64,000 bases of DNA from Cohnella sp. AR92 (GTDB lineage: Bacteria; Bacillota; Bacilli; Paenibacillales; Paenibacillaceae): positions 358,550 through 422,549 of the forward strand of contig NZ_RZJR01000006.1 of assembly GCF_003990975.1 (NCBI RefSeq). Direction: 5' to 3'. Each line of letters starts with the position of its first letter. The first letter of the stretch is position 1. The notes under the pieces were generated by a model. That model was given only the letters and a program-made list of their open reading frames with translations. It did not search any database and was not told where the DNA came from. Positions 44,299-53,567 of the stretch are shown piece by piece. The translations under genes and the position numbers were made by a program.

Positions 44299-45669
44299 TT
44301 ACCGGAACAGCTTGCGGAGAATCGCCAGCCCGTTCTTGGCCGACGGATAGCGGAAGGAGAAGTCGAAACGCACCGTCTGCTTCAGGACGCTCTTCTGATG
44401 CGAGAAGGTCCGGAAGCTGTAGATGCCGTGATAACTGCCCATGCCGCTCGATCCCACTCCGCCGAAGGGCAGGTACGGCGTGGCGATATGCATGAGCGTG
44501 TCGTTCACGCAGCCGCCTCCGAACGGGATCGTGTCGATGATCCGCTTCTCCAACGCTTTGTCTCTGGTGAAAAGGTATAGCGCGAGCGGCTTGGGCCGCG
44601 AGTTCACCTGTTGGATGACTTCTTCGATATTCGTATATTCGAGCATCGGAAGAAGCGGGCCGAAGATCTCTTCTCCCATCACCGGCAGCTGCCAATCGGC
44701 ATGATCGATGACCGTCGGCGCAATCTTCAGCGATTCCCGGTCATAATTGCCGCCGATGACCGCATCCGCTCCTTCGAGCAGCCCGACCAGCCGATGGAAG
44801 TGACGCTCGCTCACGATCCTGCCGAGCTCCTCGCTGCTAACCGGATCCGAGCCGTAGAAAGCCGTAATCGTACGGCGCAGCTCCTCGATCAGCTTCGCCT
44901 TCTGATCGCGGTGCACGTAGACATAATCGGGGGCAATGCACGTCTGCCCCGCGTTCATGAACTTGCCGAAGACAATGCGCTTCGCCGCAAGCTTCACATC
45001 GGCGTCATCATGCACGATGCACGGGCTCTTGCCCCCTAGCTCCAGCGTGACCGGCACGAGCCGTTTCGCCGCCGCTTCCATGACGACCTTGCCCACCGGA
45101 ACGCTTCCGGTGAAGAAGATGTAATCGAAAGGTTGACGCAGGAGTTCGTTGCTCTCCTCGACGGCGCCCTGCACGACCGAGACGTGCTCCGGCGGGAAGA
45201 CCGCTTCCACGATCTCCTGCAGCACGCCCGCGACGCGCGGCGTCAGCTCGGAGGGCTTCAACACGGCGGTGTTGCCCGCCGCGACCGCGCCGACCAGCGG
45301 AGAGATCGCCAATTGGAACGGGTAGTTGAACGGCGCGAGGATAAGAACCGTGCCGTAAGGCTCGCTCACCAGATAGCCTCTCGAACCGATATGGGTCATC
45401 GCCGTCTTGACCTTGGCCGGCTTCGTCCACTTGCGGAGACGCTTGCGGATGAAACGGATCTCCTCGTAGACGATGCCGATCTCGGTCATGTACGATTCCC
45501 GGTCCGACTTGCCCAGGTCCTGACGCAGCGCGTCCATGACCTGCCGCTCGCGCGACTTGATCGCATCGCGCAGCGCATCCAGCCTCCGGAGGCGGTCCTC
45601 CGTCCGTCTTGTTGCTCCCGTGCCGAACCAAGCCTTTTGCTTCCGGACAATCTCCTCGATCGCGGTCAT
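44299..45669 (-). CDS. Aldehyde dehydrogenase, class 3-like
   Basis: A 456-residue NAD(P)-dependent aldehyde dehydrogenase of the short class (YwdH/AldX, ALDH3-like), which oxidises medium or long aliphatic and aromatic aldehydes. Catalytic Glu210 (LELGGKSP) and Cys244 (GQTCIAPDY) are present, as is the FTGS cofactor segment. The C-terminal [10 protein letters not shown] is typical for the subgroup. It starts 25 nt after the stop of a second aldehyde dehydrogenase, so the two form an operon. Confidence 0.92.
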   Translation of the reverse strand: MTAIEEIVRKQKAWFGTGATRRTEDRLRRLDALRDAIKSRERQVMDALRQDLGKSDRESYMTEIGIVYEEIRFIRKRLRKWTKPAKVKTAMTHIGSRGYLVSEPYGTVLILAPFNYPFQLAISPLVGAVAAGNTAVLKPSELTPRVAGVLQEIVEAVFPPEHVSVVQGAVEESNELLRQPFDYIFFTGSVPVGKVVMEAAAKRLVPVTLELGGKSPCIVHDDADVKLAAKRIVFGKFMNAGQTCIAPDYVYVHRDQKAKLIEELRRTITAFYGSDPVSSEELGRIVSERHFHRLVGLLEGADAVIGGNYDRESLKIAPTVIDHADWQLPVMGEEIFGPLLPMLEYTNIEEVIQQVNSRPKPLALYLFTRDKALEKRIIDTIPFGGGCVNDTLMHIATPYLPFGGVGSSGMGSYHGIYSFRTFSHQKSVLKQTVRFDFSFRYPSAKNGLAILRKLFR

Positions 45670-45694
45670 CCTTGTCCTCTCCCCGTCCCCCGTA

Positions 45695-47119
45695 TTAAGT
45701 GCGAATCGAAATCAGCTTCAACTCGGTTAATTCCTCTATCGCGTACTTGATTCCTTCTCGGCCGATTCCGCTCTCCTTGACGCCGCCATACGGCATATGA
45801 TCGACCCGGAACGTCGGGAAATCGTTGATCATGACGCCTCCGACCTCGAGCTTCTCCGCCGCCCTCATCGCCGTATGGATGCTTCGGGTGTAAATCCCCG
45901 CCTGCAGCCCGTAACGCGAGCGGTTCACCCGCTCGATCGCTTCGTCGATCGAATCGAATGGCTCGACGCACACCACCGGCCCGAACGCTTCCCGGCAGCA
46001 CAACGGTTCGTCCTCGGGAACCCCCGTGACGATCGTCGGCTCGTAGACGCCGTCCGGCCGCATTCGTCCTCCTAAGATCACCTTGGCCCCGCGCTTCGCG
46101 GCCGCCTGAACCCATTCATCGATCCGCTTGGCTTCCGCCGGATGAATGAGCGAGGAGACGTCCGTCTCTTCCAGCGCGGGGTCCCCCAGCTTCAGCTTCG
46201 CGCTTCGTTCCGCGAACTTGTCCAGAAACTCGCCAAGCATGGAGCGATGAACGAAGATCCGCTGAATGGAGATGCACACTTGGCCGCTGAAGGAGAATGC
46301 CCCGAGCACGCACCGATCCATCAGCGCGTCGTCCAGCTCGGCGTCCGAATCGAGAATGAGCGCGGAGTTGGAGCCGAGCTCCAACGTCACTCGCTTCAGC
46401 CCCGCCTTGCCGCGCAAGGAGATGCCGACCTCCGGGCTCCCCGTGAACGTGATCGCCTTGACCCGGTCGTCTCTCGCCAGCGCCTCCCCGACCACCGAGC
46501 CTTTGCCGGGGATGATGTTGAGAGCTCCGTTCGGCAGTCCCGCCTCGGCGAACAGTTCGGCCAGCGCCAGCGCCGACAGGGGAGTCTGGCCGGCCGGCTT
46601 CAGAACGACGGTATTGCCCGCCGCGATCGCCGGCCCTACCTTGTGCGCGACCAGGTTAAACGGAAAATTAAACGGCGTGATCGCGCCGACGACGCCAAGC
46701 GGCTTGCGGACCGTATAAGCGATCCTTCCCTCGCCGCCCGGCGCGGCGTCCATCGGGATCGTCTCCCCGTGGATGCGGGTCGCCTCCATCGCCGCGAACC
46801 GGTACGTCTGGATCGTCCGCTGGATTTCGCCTCTCGCCGTCTTGAGCGGCTTCGCCGCTTCCCGGGTGAGCAGAGCCGCCAGCTCCTCCTTGCGGGATTC
46901 CATCAAGCGAACGACTCTCTCCAGAATGGCGGAGCGCTCGTGAGCGGGCATGCCCGCCATTAAAGGAGCCGCCTTCTGGGCCGCTTCGATCGCACGCATC
47001 GTCTCCCGTTCGCCAGCCTGCGCGACTTCGGCCAATACCTCCCCGTCGTAGGGGGACTTGAGAACCGTATACCCGTCCGACGGGGTCCACGCACCGTCAA
47101 TCCATAATTCCTGTCTCAT
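45695..47119 (-). CDS. Aldehyde dehydrogenase (lactaldehyde/glyceraldehyde-3-phosphate-type)
   Basis: A 474-residue NAD(P)-dependent aldehyde dehydrogenase. Visible are the [10 protein letters not shown] cofactor-binding segment, FTGSPEVG, catalytic Glu247 (LELGSNSAL) and Cys282 ([11 protein letters not shown]), and the C-terminal [13 protein letters not shown]. The VCISIQRI context is shared with lactaldehyde, succinate-semialdehyde-like and GapN-like members. Start 47119 has AAGGAG at slightly long spacing; an upstream in-frame extension has no RBS. First gene of a two-dehydrogenase operon; the shared substrate is unknown. Confidence 0.9.
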   Translation of the reverse strand: MRQELWIDGAWTPSDGYTVLKSPYDGEVLAEVAQAGERETMRAIEAAQKAAPLMAGMPAHERSAILERVVRLMESRKEELAALLTREAAKPLKTARGEIQRTIQTYRFAAMEATRIHGETIPMDAAPGGEGRIAYTVRKPLGVVGAITPFNFPFNLVAHKVGPAIAAGNTVVLKPAGQTPLSALALAELFAEAGLPNGALNIIPGKGSVVGEALARDDRVKAITFTGSPEVGISLRGKAGLKRVTLELGSNSALILDSDAELDDALMDRCVLGAFSFSGQVCISIQRIFVHRSMLGEFLDKFAERSAKLKLGDPALEETDVSSLIHPAEAKRIDEWVQAAAKRGAKVILGGRMRPDGVYEPTIVTGVPEDEPLCCREAFGPVVCVEPFDSIDEAIERVNRSRYGLQAGIYTRSIHTAMRAAEKLEVGGVMINDFPTFRVDHMPYGGVKESGIGREGIKYAIEELTELKLISIRT

Positions 47120-47325
47120 GATGAAGCTCGCTCCTTCCTGCCGTTGCCAACCTTTGTCTTTTAAGAATACCACTTCCGGCCGCGTCGAAAAACCCAAAAT
47201 AAAAGCCGCCCGACCGGAGAGAGCATGAGTCCGGCGGGCAGCCATTGCCTCCATGCGGGAGGCGTTCGATTATACGGTTATGGACGATCGCCCCTATGGC
47301 GTCTCCGCGACGCCCTTCCCCATCG

Positions 47326-47526
47326 TTAGCGGGTCGGGGACTTGTACTTCTTCTGGAGGGCAGGGAGATGCTTCATCGTTCGGAGCATGGGACCTTTGCA
47401 CATCGGGCATACCTGGTCCGGAACCGCGAATTCCTCGCGAACCCAAGCTTTGCAATCGTTGTTTCTGCATTTGAGGATTTTGACAATGTTGAGCTTCTGT
47501 TTCTGTTCTTCTTCGTTACCTGACAA
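47326..47526 (-). CDS. Cold-inducible YdjO-like zinc-ribbon protein
   Basis: A 66-residue protein with cysteines arranged as Cys-x4-Cys (KCRNNDCKAW) and Cys-x2-Cys (CPMCKG), the pattern of Bacillus YdjO, a cold-induced small protein of unknown function. It needs a TTG start (47526), as no in-frame ATG exists, with AAGGGAA about 13 nt upstream. The basic C-terminus ends LQKKYKSPTR. Confidence 0.82.
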   Translation of the reverse strand: MSGNEEEQKQKLNIVKILKCRNNDCKAWVREEFAVPDQVCPMCKGPMLRTMKHLPALQKKYKSPTR

Positions 47527-47623
47527 TTCGCAATCGCATTCCCTTCGTACGTTTCGTTTAAAAAGACACCGAATTAATATATTACTTTAGTCTTATCCAA
47601 GTCAAGCTTGAGCGAGAGCCGAA

Positions 47624-47654
47624 CAGAAAACCGCCGGCCCGCAGGACCGGCGGC
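47624..47654 (-). terminator. Terminator of the peptide-binding protein gene
   Basis: Minus-strand stem CCGCCGG-N9-CCGGCGG followed by TTTTC, about 25 nt after the stop codon. Confidence 0.8.
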
Positions 47655-47678
47655 ATCGCCGTTAGAAATCTTTTGATT

Positions 47679-49256
47679 TTAAGTCCGATATCCCCTTGTA
47701 TAAGATATGGAGCCGTCATAGTTCAAGTTAACGTTTGCCACATCGGATCTCATGAGAAGATTCGATACATAGTAATATAACGGAAGAATAACCATTTGAT
47801 CCATCAGCAGCTTCTCGGCTTGCGCGTACAAATGCATCTGAATGGTCGGATCCGACGTTTGCCGCGCTTGCTTGAGATAGCCGTCGTAAGTCGGGTCGCT
47901 CCAGCCCGAGTCGTTGTCCGGGCTCCAGGAAGCGAAGTATTCCAGGAACGATGACGGATCGTTATAATCCGCGCCCCACCCCGCTCTTGCGATCGAGTAA
48001 TCCAAATGCTTTCGATTCTCCAGCAATTCCCCGAAGCTCTGGCTCTCGTAGGTTGCGGTGATCCCTAAATTTTTCTCCCAGCTGGCGATGACGTCCTCCG
48101 CAATCTCGGCATGACTTGCCAGATCGTTGATGATGATCGAGAATTCGGGGAGCTCGGTCAAGCCTTCTTCCTTAAGCCCTTCCTTCAAGAGCTCGCGCGC
48201 TTGCGCCGCATCCTCTTGGAAATAAGTCGAGTCCGCGAATTGCGACCGATAGAACTCGCCGTCCCCTTGGATGCCCCACGAAACAAAGCCGAAGCCGGGA
48301 TTGCCGTAGCGGATCGTGTCGCGCTCGACGGCCATGGCCAACGCTTTTCGGATCTTTGCATTATTGAAGGGAGGCTGCGTCGTGTTGAATTGATAGAAAT
48401 AGGTAGAAGCTATGGGAACGCTCTGCCAGTCGTGCGCATCGGCGGAGGATAACGTACTCGGATCCACATTGCCTGCCGCAAGGTCGATTTGCTTGTTCGA
48501 GTACGCATTCTCCAGGGAGCCCGTTGCAGGCTGCACGAACGTCACCTCGGCGAGGCGAATCTCCTTGGAGGCATAATAATCGGGGTTTCTGACCGCGCTT
48601 ATCCGATTATCGTCCCATTTTTTCAGCTTGAAGGGGCCATTCGTTACGACGGTGCTCGCGGCTAAGGACCAATAAGGATTCGCCTTCGCGATCTTGGCGT
48701 TGACGGGCTTATACACGTCTTCGGCAAGAAGCCTTAGAAAATAGGACGTTTTCTCCTTTAAAGTTACCTGAAGCGTATAACTGTTTAAAGCTCTCACGCC
48801 CACGTTCGAGGCATCTTTGAGCGCGCCTTGGTTGTATTTCTGCGCATTCGCGATCATGAACAGTTTGAAAGCATAAGCATTCGCAGAATCCGGCGCAAGA
48901 GCCCTCTTCCAAGCATATTCGAAATCCCAAGCGCTGACCGGCTGCTTATTGCTCCACTTGGCGCTGGAGCGCAGCGTGAACGTGTAGGTTCTGCCATCGG
49001 CGGAGATCTTCCAGAATTTCGCCATTGCCGGGATGACTTCTCCCTTCTCATTCAACCGAACCAAGCCCTCGAACAATCCGTTTGCGATCGCGGATGAATC
49101 GACATCATAGGCGAGAGCCGGGTCGAGCGAGTCAGGCAACGCGGCGACTCCGATCCGCAACGTCTGTTGGGCAGAAGATGCTTCCGCGTTAACAGCCCCG
49201 AAAGCCGAACACGACAACAGAACCATGCTCAATACCAACATCAATAACCTTCTCAT
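47679..49256 (-). CDS. Oligopeptide ABC transporter substrate-binding protein (OppA/SBP_bac_5)
   Basis: A 525-residue extracellular solute-binding protein. The signal region (MRRLLMLVLSMVLLSCSAFG) has a weak lipobox LLSC and also an AVNAE type-I-like site. The family signature follows: RIGVAALPDSLDPALAYD, EGLVRLNEKGEVIP, WSNKQPVSAWDFEYAWKRAL. It ends with the usual MVILPLYYY block. GGGGGGG precedes ATG 49256. No Opp permease or ATPase is adjacent, so it must share a transporter encoded elsewhere or act as a sensor/scavenger. Confidence 0.92.
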   Translation of the reverse strand: MRRLLMLVLSMVLLSCSAFGAVNAEASSAQQTLRIGVAALPDSLDPALAYDVDSSAIANGLFEGLVRLNEKGEVIPAMAKFWKISADGRTYTFTLRSSAKWSNKQPVSAWDFEYAWKRALAPDSANAYAFKLFMIANAQKYNQGALKDASNVGVRALNSYTLQVTLKEKTSYFLRLLAEDVYKPVNAKIAKANPYWSLAASTVVTNGPFKLKKWDDNRISAVRNPDYYASKEIRLAEVTFVQPATGSLENAYSNKQIDLAAGNVDPSTLSSADAHDWQSVPIASTYFYQFNTTQPPFNNAKIRKALAMAVERDTIRYGNPGFGFVSWGIQGDGEFYRSQFADSTYFQEDAAQARELLKEGLKEEGLTELPEFSIIINDLASHAEIAEDVIASWEKNLGITATYESQSFGELLENRKHLDYSIARAGWGADYNDPSSFLEYFASWSPDNDSGWSDPTYDGYLKQARQTSDPTIQMHLYAQAEKLLMDQMVILPLYYYVSNLLMRSDVANVNLNYDGSISYTRGYRT

Positions 49257-49361
49257 GTCTGAACCCCCCCAGAATATTTTCCATAATAACCCATATGCCA
49301 TTCAGATGAATTCGACATTTTCTCTTAAAATCCTCTATTTTCCAAAGCTCGCAACACAAAG

Positions 49362-49400
49362 TAAAAAAAAAGAGCAAAGGCAATGGCTGCCCTCGCTCTA
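49362..49400 (-). terminator. Terminator retained behind the trxB fragment
   Basis: Minus-strand hairpin AGAGC..GGCA/TGCC..GCTCT followed by nine T residues. Confidence 0.85.
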
Positions 49401-49448
49401 ATAGGATGGTTGTTGGTTTAGCTGGAAAAGACGGGATTGGATTCGAAT

Positions 49449-49742
49449 TCATACGACGACGGCGACGGTATCCTCGGATGCTTTCAGGAATCTCTCGCAA
49501 TCGAGAGCGGCCATGCAGCCCGTTCCCGCGGCGCTGATCGCTTGACGGTAACGGTTGTCCTGAACGTCGCCGCAGGCGAAGATACCCGGGACGTTCGTCT
49601 CCGTCGTGCCCGGCTTCACGGCGAGATAGCCGTGAGAATCGGCCTCCAGCTGTTCGTTCAGGAACTTCGTGTTCGGGTTGTGTCCGATGGCGACGAAGAT
49701 TCCTGCCGCTTCAATGAGTTCTTCTCGACCGGATTCTTTGTA
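49449..49742 (-). pseudogene. Thioredoxin reductase C-terminal remnant (5'-truncated trxB)
   Basis: The minus-strand frame encodes about 97 codons matching the end of Trx[16 protein letters not shown], then [17 protein letters not shown], the FAD-binding [20 protein letters not shown] (in two parts) and [12 protein letters not shown], closing with a normal stop and terminator. The upstream two thirds (N-terminal FAD domain and the CxxC NADPH domain) are missing; the match stops near 49742 and the response-regulator gene ends 42 nt away. No start codon or RBS. A deletion remnant. Confidence 0.85.
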
Positions 49743-49783
49743 CGGCGCCGGCCAGGAGCTCTCCCGGCGATATCGCGAGCTTC

Positions 49784-50551
49784 TTAATCCTCTGCGATCC
49801 GATAACCGTAGCCTCGCACAGTAACGATATAGCGCGGCTGCTTCGGGTTGTCTCTCAGCTTCTGGCGCAGGCTCTTGATATGAACGTCAATGGAATTGCT
49901 GCCGCCGAAGTAATCCGTTCCCCATAGGGCTTCCATGATATCTTGGCGGGAGAGCACCCCTCCCGACGTAAGGAGCAAGCGCAGAAGGTCGAATTCCGTC
50001 TTCGTCAGATCGATCCGAGTGCCGTTCTGGATCGTCTGCATCCGCTTCAAGTCCATGAGAATATCTTTGAAGCGAATCATTTGCTCCCGATGCGAAGCGG
50101 CTGCAAGCAGCGCTTCCCCGTCACTCCCTGCGGCGAGCGTCTTGACGCCGTTCGGCTGTTCGCTGGTCATCTCCTCGATCAGGCCGACCGCTTCCTGGAC
50201 CGGGCTCGGCCAAGGCAGGGCTCTTCCCTGCTCCGGAACCTGTCCGTGCGCCGGATGAATCAGATAGAGGATATCCGTCCTTGCGTTGACCGTCGACGGA
50301 ACGTTCTCGTCCGCGATTCGGGTACGGTCCACGATGAACAAATCGTTGTCCAACAGAGGGAGAATCGGTTCCTCGGCATGGTGGAACACCAGCACGTCGT
50401 AACAGCGGGTCATCAGCTCGGACACCAGCTGCTTCAGCGCGGCCGGGAACGCGCTGATGATGACGATTCTCCTCGTCGTATCGCAGCAAGCCCCTTCGAG
50501 CCCCGCGATAGCGGACTCGCTCAACGTTTGGATGGGCTCGAGGCTCGGCAT
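49784..50551 (-). CDS. OmpR-type response-regulator-like protein with atypical receiver
   Basis: A 255-residue protein. The C-terminal 100 residues are a clear OmpR/PhoB winged helix ([17 protein letters not shown], then [13 protein letters not shown] and VRGYGYRI). The N-terminal half is receiver-like ([16 protein letters not shown]...[10 protein letters not shown]) with a possible phospho-acceptor Asp75, but the usual acidic pair after strand 1 is missing. No histidine kinase is adjacent. The start at 50551, after AAGGGGGTG, overlaps the end of the PerR-like gene by 31 nt, so the two are co-expressed. Confidence 0.82.
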   Translation of the reverse strand: MPSLEPIQTLSESAIAGLEGACCDTTRRIVIISAFPAALKQLVSELMTRCYDVLVFHHAEEPILPLLDNDLFIVDRTRIADENVPSTVNARTDILYLIHPAHGQVPEQGRALPWPSPVQEAVGLIEEMTSEQPNGVKTLAAGSDGEALLAAASHREQMIRFKDILMDLKRMQTIQNGTRIDLTKTEFDLLRLLLTSGGVLSRQDIMEALWGTDYFGGSNSIDVHIKSLRQKLRDNPKQPRYIVTVRGYGYRIAED

Positions 50552-50922
50552 GACGGGCACACCCCCTTGAAGAGCATCTGTTCTTCCGTTATCGAATAAC
50601 CGGAATCGTCGGCGATCCGGTCCAGCCAGTCCTGAGGAGTCTTGGTCATCACTTCGTCGACCCGGCCGCACTCCGTGCAGACGATATGCTGGTGATCCTC
50701 GGTGCGGGCGTCGTACCGGCTGGCGTCCCCCTCCAGCTTCAGCTCGCGGATCATTCCTTGTTCGGTCAGATAACGTAGGGAATTATATACCGTTGCGTAA
50801 GCGACCGAATGGCCGCGGGTCTTCAAGCGATCGATGACGTCGGCCGCCGTCGGATGATCGTGCGAGTCTGACACGATCTCGAGGATGATTTTGCGCGGGG
50901 TCGTTAAACCGTACCTTGACAT
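50521..50922 (-). CDS. Fur family repressor, PerR-like
   Basis: A 133-residue Fur-superfamily regulator. The structural zinc site has Cys82/Cys85 and Cys122/Cys125. Sensing-site residues by offset to Bacillus PerR: His23 (H37), Asp71 (D85), His77 (H91), His79 (H93) and Glu90 in place of D104. The Asp at the D85 position points to PerR rather than Fur. GAGGAGG precedes ATG 50922. It has an autoregulatory-looking palindrome on its promoter, and a related box lies before dps, so peroxide control of iron storage is likely (inference). Confidence 0.88.
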   Translation of the reverse strand: MSRYGLTTPRKIILEIVSDSHDHPTAADVIDRLKTRGHSVAYATVYNSLRYLTEQGMIRELKLEGDASRYDARTEDHQHIVCTECGRVDEVMTKTPQDWLDRIADDSGYSITEEQMLFKGVCPSCRASSPSKR

Positions 50923-50948
50923 CAAGCGTTCCTCCTCGTATCGATTAT

Positions 50949-50984
50949 ATTTAAATTAAGTATAATTTTAAACTTAATTTAAAT
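50949..50984. promoter_or_regulatory. 13-bp perfect inverted repeat operator of the PerR-like gene
   Basis: ATTTAAATTAAGT (50949-50961) and ACTTAATTTAAAT (50972-50984) are exact inverted copies separated by 10 bp. The palindrome covers the -10 box and spacer of the gene's promoter, so binding would block transcription. Confidence 0.8.
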
Positions 50985-50993
50985 CCATGTCAA
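50965..50993 (-). promoter_or_regulatory. Promoter of the PerR-like gene
   Basis: Minus strand: consensus TTGACA (50993-50988), 17-nt spacer, TAAAAT (50970-50965), overlapped by the inverted repeat 50949-50984. Confidence 0.8.
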
Positions 50994-51007
50994 ACCTTGT
51001 TCGCGGT

Positions 51008-52285
51008 TTACAAGTACCTCAAATAAACATAAACGCTTGAGATCGCGATGGAGACGAGCATCAGCGGAAAGCCGAACTTCAGGAACCGGAGGAAGGTGAT
51101 CGTGTGTCCTTCCTTGGCGGCGAGGCTAGCCGCGACCAGGTTCGCGCTCGCTCCGATCAGCGTTCCGTTGCCGCCCAGGCAAGCACCGAGCGCCAAGCTC
51201 CACCATAGCGGATCCAGGTTGCCGTAGCCCATCGTTCCGATCTCTTGGATGAGAGGAATCATCGTCGCGACGAACGGAATGTTGTCCAAGACGGAGGAAG
51301 CAATCGCGCTGAGCCAGAGAATCAGCATCGGCGTAGCGACCGGATCGCCGCCCGTCCAATCCATCGCCGATTCGGCCAGCTTAGAGATGACTCCCGTCAC
51401 CTCCAACCCTCCGACGAGGACGAATAACCCGACAAAGAAGAAGATCGACGTCCACTCTACCTTGTGCAGAGCGTTCTCCATCGCCTTTTCCCCCGTCAGC
51501 AAGAGCAGCAGAAAAGCGCATCCGAGCGCGACCGTCGCCGATTCCAGATGCAGCAGTTGATGGGTAAAGAAGCCGATCAGCGTCAAACCGAGCGCGACCA
51601 GACACTTCGTCAGAAGCTTGCGATCCGTAATCAGAAGCTTCTCGTCCATCTCCATAAGACTTCGGATATCTTCTTCGGACGCGCGAAGCTGCTTGCGGAA
51701 GAGCAGCCAGAAGATCGCCGCATAGACGAGCATGATCACGCCGATGATCGGAGCGAGATTCAGCAGGAACGCATTAAAAGTCAGCTCCTCCACCGCGCTG
51801 CCGATCATGATATTGGGCGGGTCTCCGATCAGCGTCGCGGTTCCGCCGACGTTCGAGGCGATCACCTGGGTAAGCAGGAACGGAATCGGATTGACCTTAA
51901 GCTTGCGCGTGATGCTAAAGGTGACGGGAATCATCAGCAGGATCGTCGTCACGTTATCCAGGAAGGCCGAACCGACCGCCGTTATGAGCGCCAATGCGAT
52001 CAGAATGCGGACCGGAATCCCCTTCGCCTTCTTCGCCGCGGCGATCGCCAGATAGTTGAATAAACCGGTCTCGGCCGTCACCCCGACGATGATCATCATG
52101 CCGATGAGCAGGCCAAGCGTGTTGAAGTCGATATGGTGTACCGCTGTCTCTTGCTCAATAATGCCGACCCCCACCATAACCGCGGCGCCCAATATGGCGA
52201 CGATCGTACGGTGGATTTTCTCCGAGATGATGAGTGCGTAAGTCGCTAAGAAAATAACGATGGCCCAGATGGCTTGTGCTTCCAT
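51008..52285 (-). CDS. ArsB/NhaD-type ion transporter (IT superfamily)
   Basis: A 425-residue integral membrane protein with about eleven helices. Ion-transporter features are repeated in both halves: SAFLDNVTTILLMIPV (about 109-124) and ASSVLDNIPFVATMIP, each with the Asp-Asn pair, and GGTATLIGDPPNIMIG/GGNGTLIGASANLVA re-entrant loops. Members transport arsenite, Na+/H+ or organic anions; the substrate is not determinable here. GGAGGAAGTC precedes ATG 52285. Convergent reading does not occur; the PerR-like gene lies downstream on the same strand but has its own promoter. Confidence 0.88.
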   Translation of the reverse strand: MEAQAIWAIVIFLATYALIISEKIHRTIVAILGAAVMVGVGIIEQETAVHHIDFNTLGLLIGMMIIVGVTAETGLFNYLAIAAAKKAKGIPVRILIALALITAVGSAFLDNVTTILLMIPVTFSITRKLKVNPIPFLLTQVIASNVGGTATLIGDPPNIMIGSAVEELTFNAFLLNLAPIIGVIMLVYAAIFWLLFRKQLRASEEDIRSLMEMDEKLLITDRKLLTKCLVALGLTLIGFFTHQLLHLESATVALGCAFLLLLLTGEKAMENALHKVEWTSIFFFVGLFVLVGGLEVTGVISKLAESAMDWTGGDPVATPMLILWLSAIASSVLDNIPFVATMIPLIQEIGTMGYGNLDPLWWSLALGACLGGNGTLIGASANLVAASLAAKEGHTITFLRFLKFGFPLMLVSIAISSVYVYLRYL

Positions 52286-52356
52286 GACTTCCTCCGTCAA
52301 CGATTGGAATGGGAACCGGTACGCGGAACGATTCCGCTACGATTCGTAACCCTAAA

Positions 52357-52388
52357 ACAAACAAAAGAAGCCTGCATTTGACAGGCTC
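52357..52388 (-). terminator. Terminator of the radical SAM gene
   Basis: Minus-strand stem AGCCTG-N7-CAGGCT followed by TCTTTTGTTTGTTTT. It lies about 115 nt after the radical SAM stop and about 70 nt before the ion transporter start, so an attenuator role is not excluded. Confidence 0.65.
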
Positions 52389-52500
52389 CCCCAATAAAAA
52401 ACGATTATTAACTTTTTAAGATTAATGGCTATTCATTAAGACAATACTTTATCATCTTATCAGACGGCAGAATGGCTGACAATCCCTATTCGGCCGTTGC

Positions 52501-53382
52501 TCACGACAGGCTGAATCGCTGCCGGTACCCGCACTTGCGGCACAGCTCCTCGACGACCTCGCGGCGGGAGAAGCCGTCGTACATCCGATTCGCCCGCTCC
52601 CCTTCGACGATCTCCGAGAACGGCTTGTCATGGATGTTGCCCAGATTGATCACGCCTTCCCCGTCCAGGCAGCATGGCACGACCGTGCCGTCCACCAGCA
52701 CCCCGGCCTGGTTGCGGAGCCCATGGCAGAAGCCGCGGCCGAGGTCTTCTTCCTCCGTCAGCTTCGGCCATTTGAATTCGTGGTCCTGGTTCAGGTAGAT
52801 CCTCTCCGCGAGCTTGATTCCCTTCCCCCGCTGGAACTCCTCTCCGATCGGGTAGTCCAGCTCGAATTCGCGTTCGATCATCTCCAGGATCTCTCGGTTC
52901 CTGCGCCTGGCCGCGTTCGTGGCATTATCCTCGGTCAGGTTCCATAGTCTCAGAGAGATCAGAACGCCGTGTTCGCCGGCCGCTTCCTTGGCGAAAGACA
53001 GCACTTTGCTCACGTAGCCTTCCTTATCCGTCGAGCCCGCATGGCCGTCGAAGCTGTGAAGCGAGAAGTTCATCTGCCGCAGCGCCGGCTTGTTCAGAAG
53101 CTTCTCGCGGTTCTTATGAAGAAGGGTTCCGTTCGTGGTGATGTTCACTTTAAAGCCCTTCTCCGCGCTGATGTCGAGCAGCTCGTCGATCTTCGGATGC
53201 AGCAGCGGCTCGCCCTTGACGTGCAGATAGATCGAATCCGTGTGCGGCTTGATCTCGTCCAGAATATGCCGGAAGCGTTCCGTCTTCAGGAATTGAGCCT
53301 GCCGCTTCGTCTCCGGGCAGAAGCTGCAAGCCAGATTGCATACGCTCGTAATCTCGATATAGAATTTCTTGAATGTTTTCAT
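52501..53382 (-). CDS. Radical SAM protein with SPASM-like C-terminus
   Basis: A 293-residue enzyme. Cys15, Cys19 and Cys22 (CNLACSFC) bind the 4Fe-4S cluster that cleaves S-adenosylmethionine. The core continues with VKGEPLLHPK and ITTNGTLL. The C-terminal part holds further cysteines (GFCHGL, VPCCLDGEG, ELCRKCGY) in a SPASM-type arrangement for auxiliary clusters. Such proteins modify peptides or act in cofactor synthesis, but no precursor peptide gene is recognised next to it. The start follows GACGGA; GGGGG is further upstream. Confidence 0.88.
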   Translation of the reverse strand: MKTFKKFYIEITSVCNLACSFCPETKRQAQFLKTERFRHILDEIKPHTDSIYLHVKGEPLLHPKIDELLDISAEKGFKVNITTNGTLLHKNREKLLNKPALRQMNFSLHSFDGHAGSTDKEGYVSKVLSFAKEAAGEHGVLISLRLWNLTEDNATNAARRRNREILEMIEREFELDYPIGEEFQRGKGIKLAERIYLNQDHEFKWPKLTEEEDLGRGFCHGLRNQAGVLVDGTVVPCCLDGEGVINLGNIHDKPFSEIVEGERANRMYDGFSRREVVEELCRKCGYRQRFSLS

Positions 53383-53525
53383 TCCGTCTTAAACCCCCAC
53401 GCCAGCTAGCTCTCCTATTGTAGCAAACAATGCCCGTTCCCGTCATTTTCGAAGTCTCTCGAGCGCTCCCGATCTTCATCCAATCTTCATGATGAAGCCT
53501 GAATCTCGTGCTATATTAGAGTCAT

Positions 53526-53544
53526 ATTTAGACTTAGTTTAAAT
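53526..53544. promoter_or_regulatory. PerR-type operator in front of dps
   Basis: ATTTAGACTTAGTTTAAAT lies just downstream of a TATATT -10 (53512-53517). Its right part ACTTAGTTTAAAT differs by one base from one arm of the palindrome at the PerR-like gene (ACTTAATTTAAAT). Confidence 0.7.
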
Positions 53545-53567
53545 TTAAAACACGGGAGGAAAACAAA

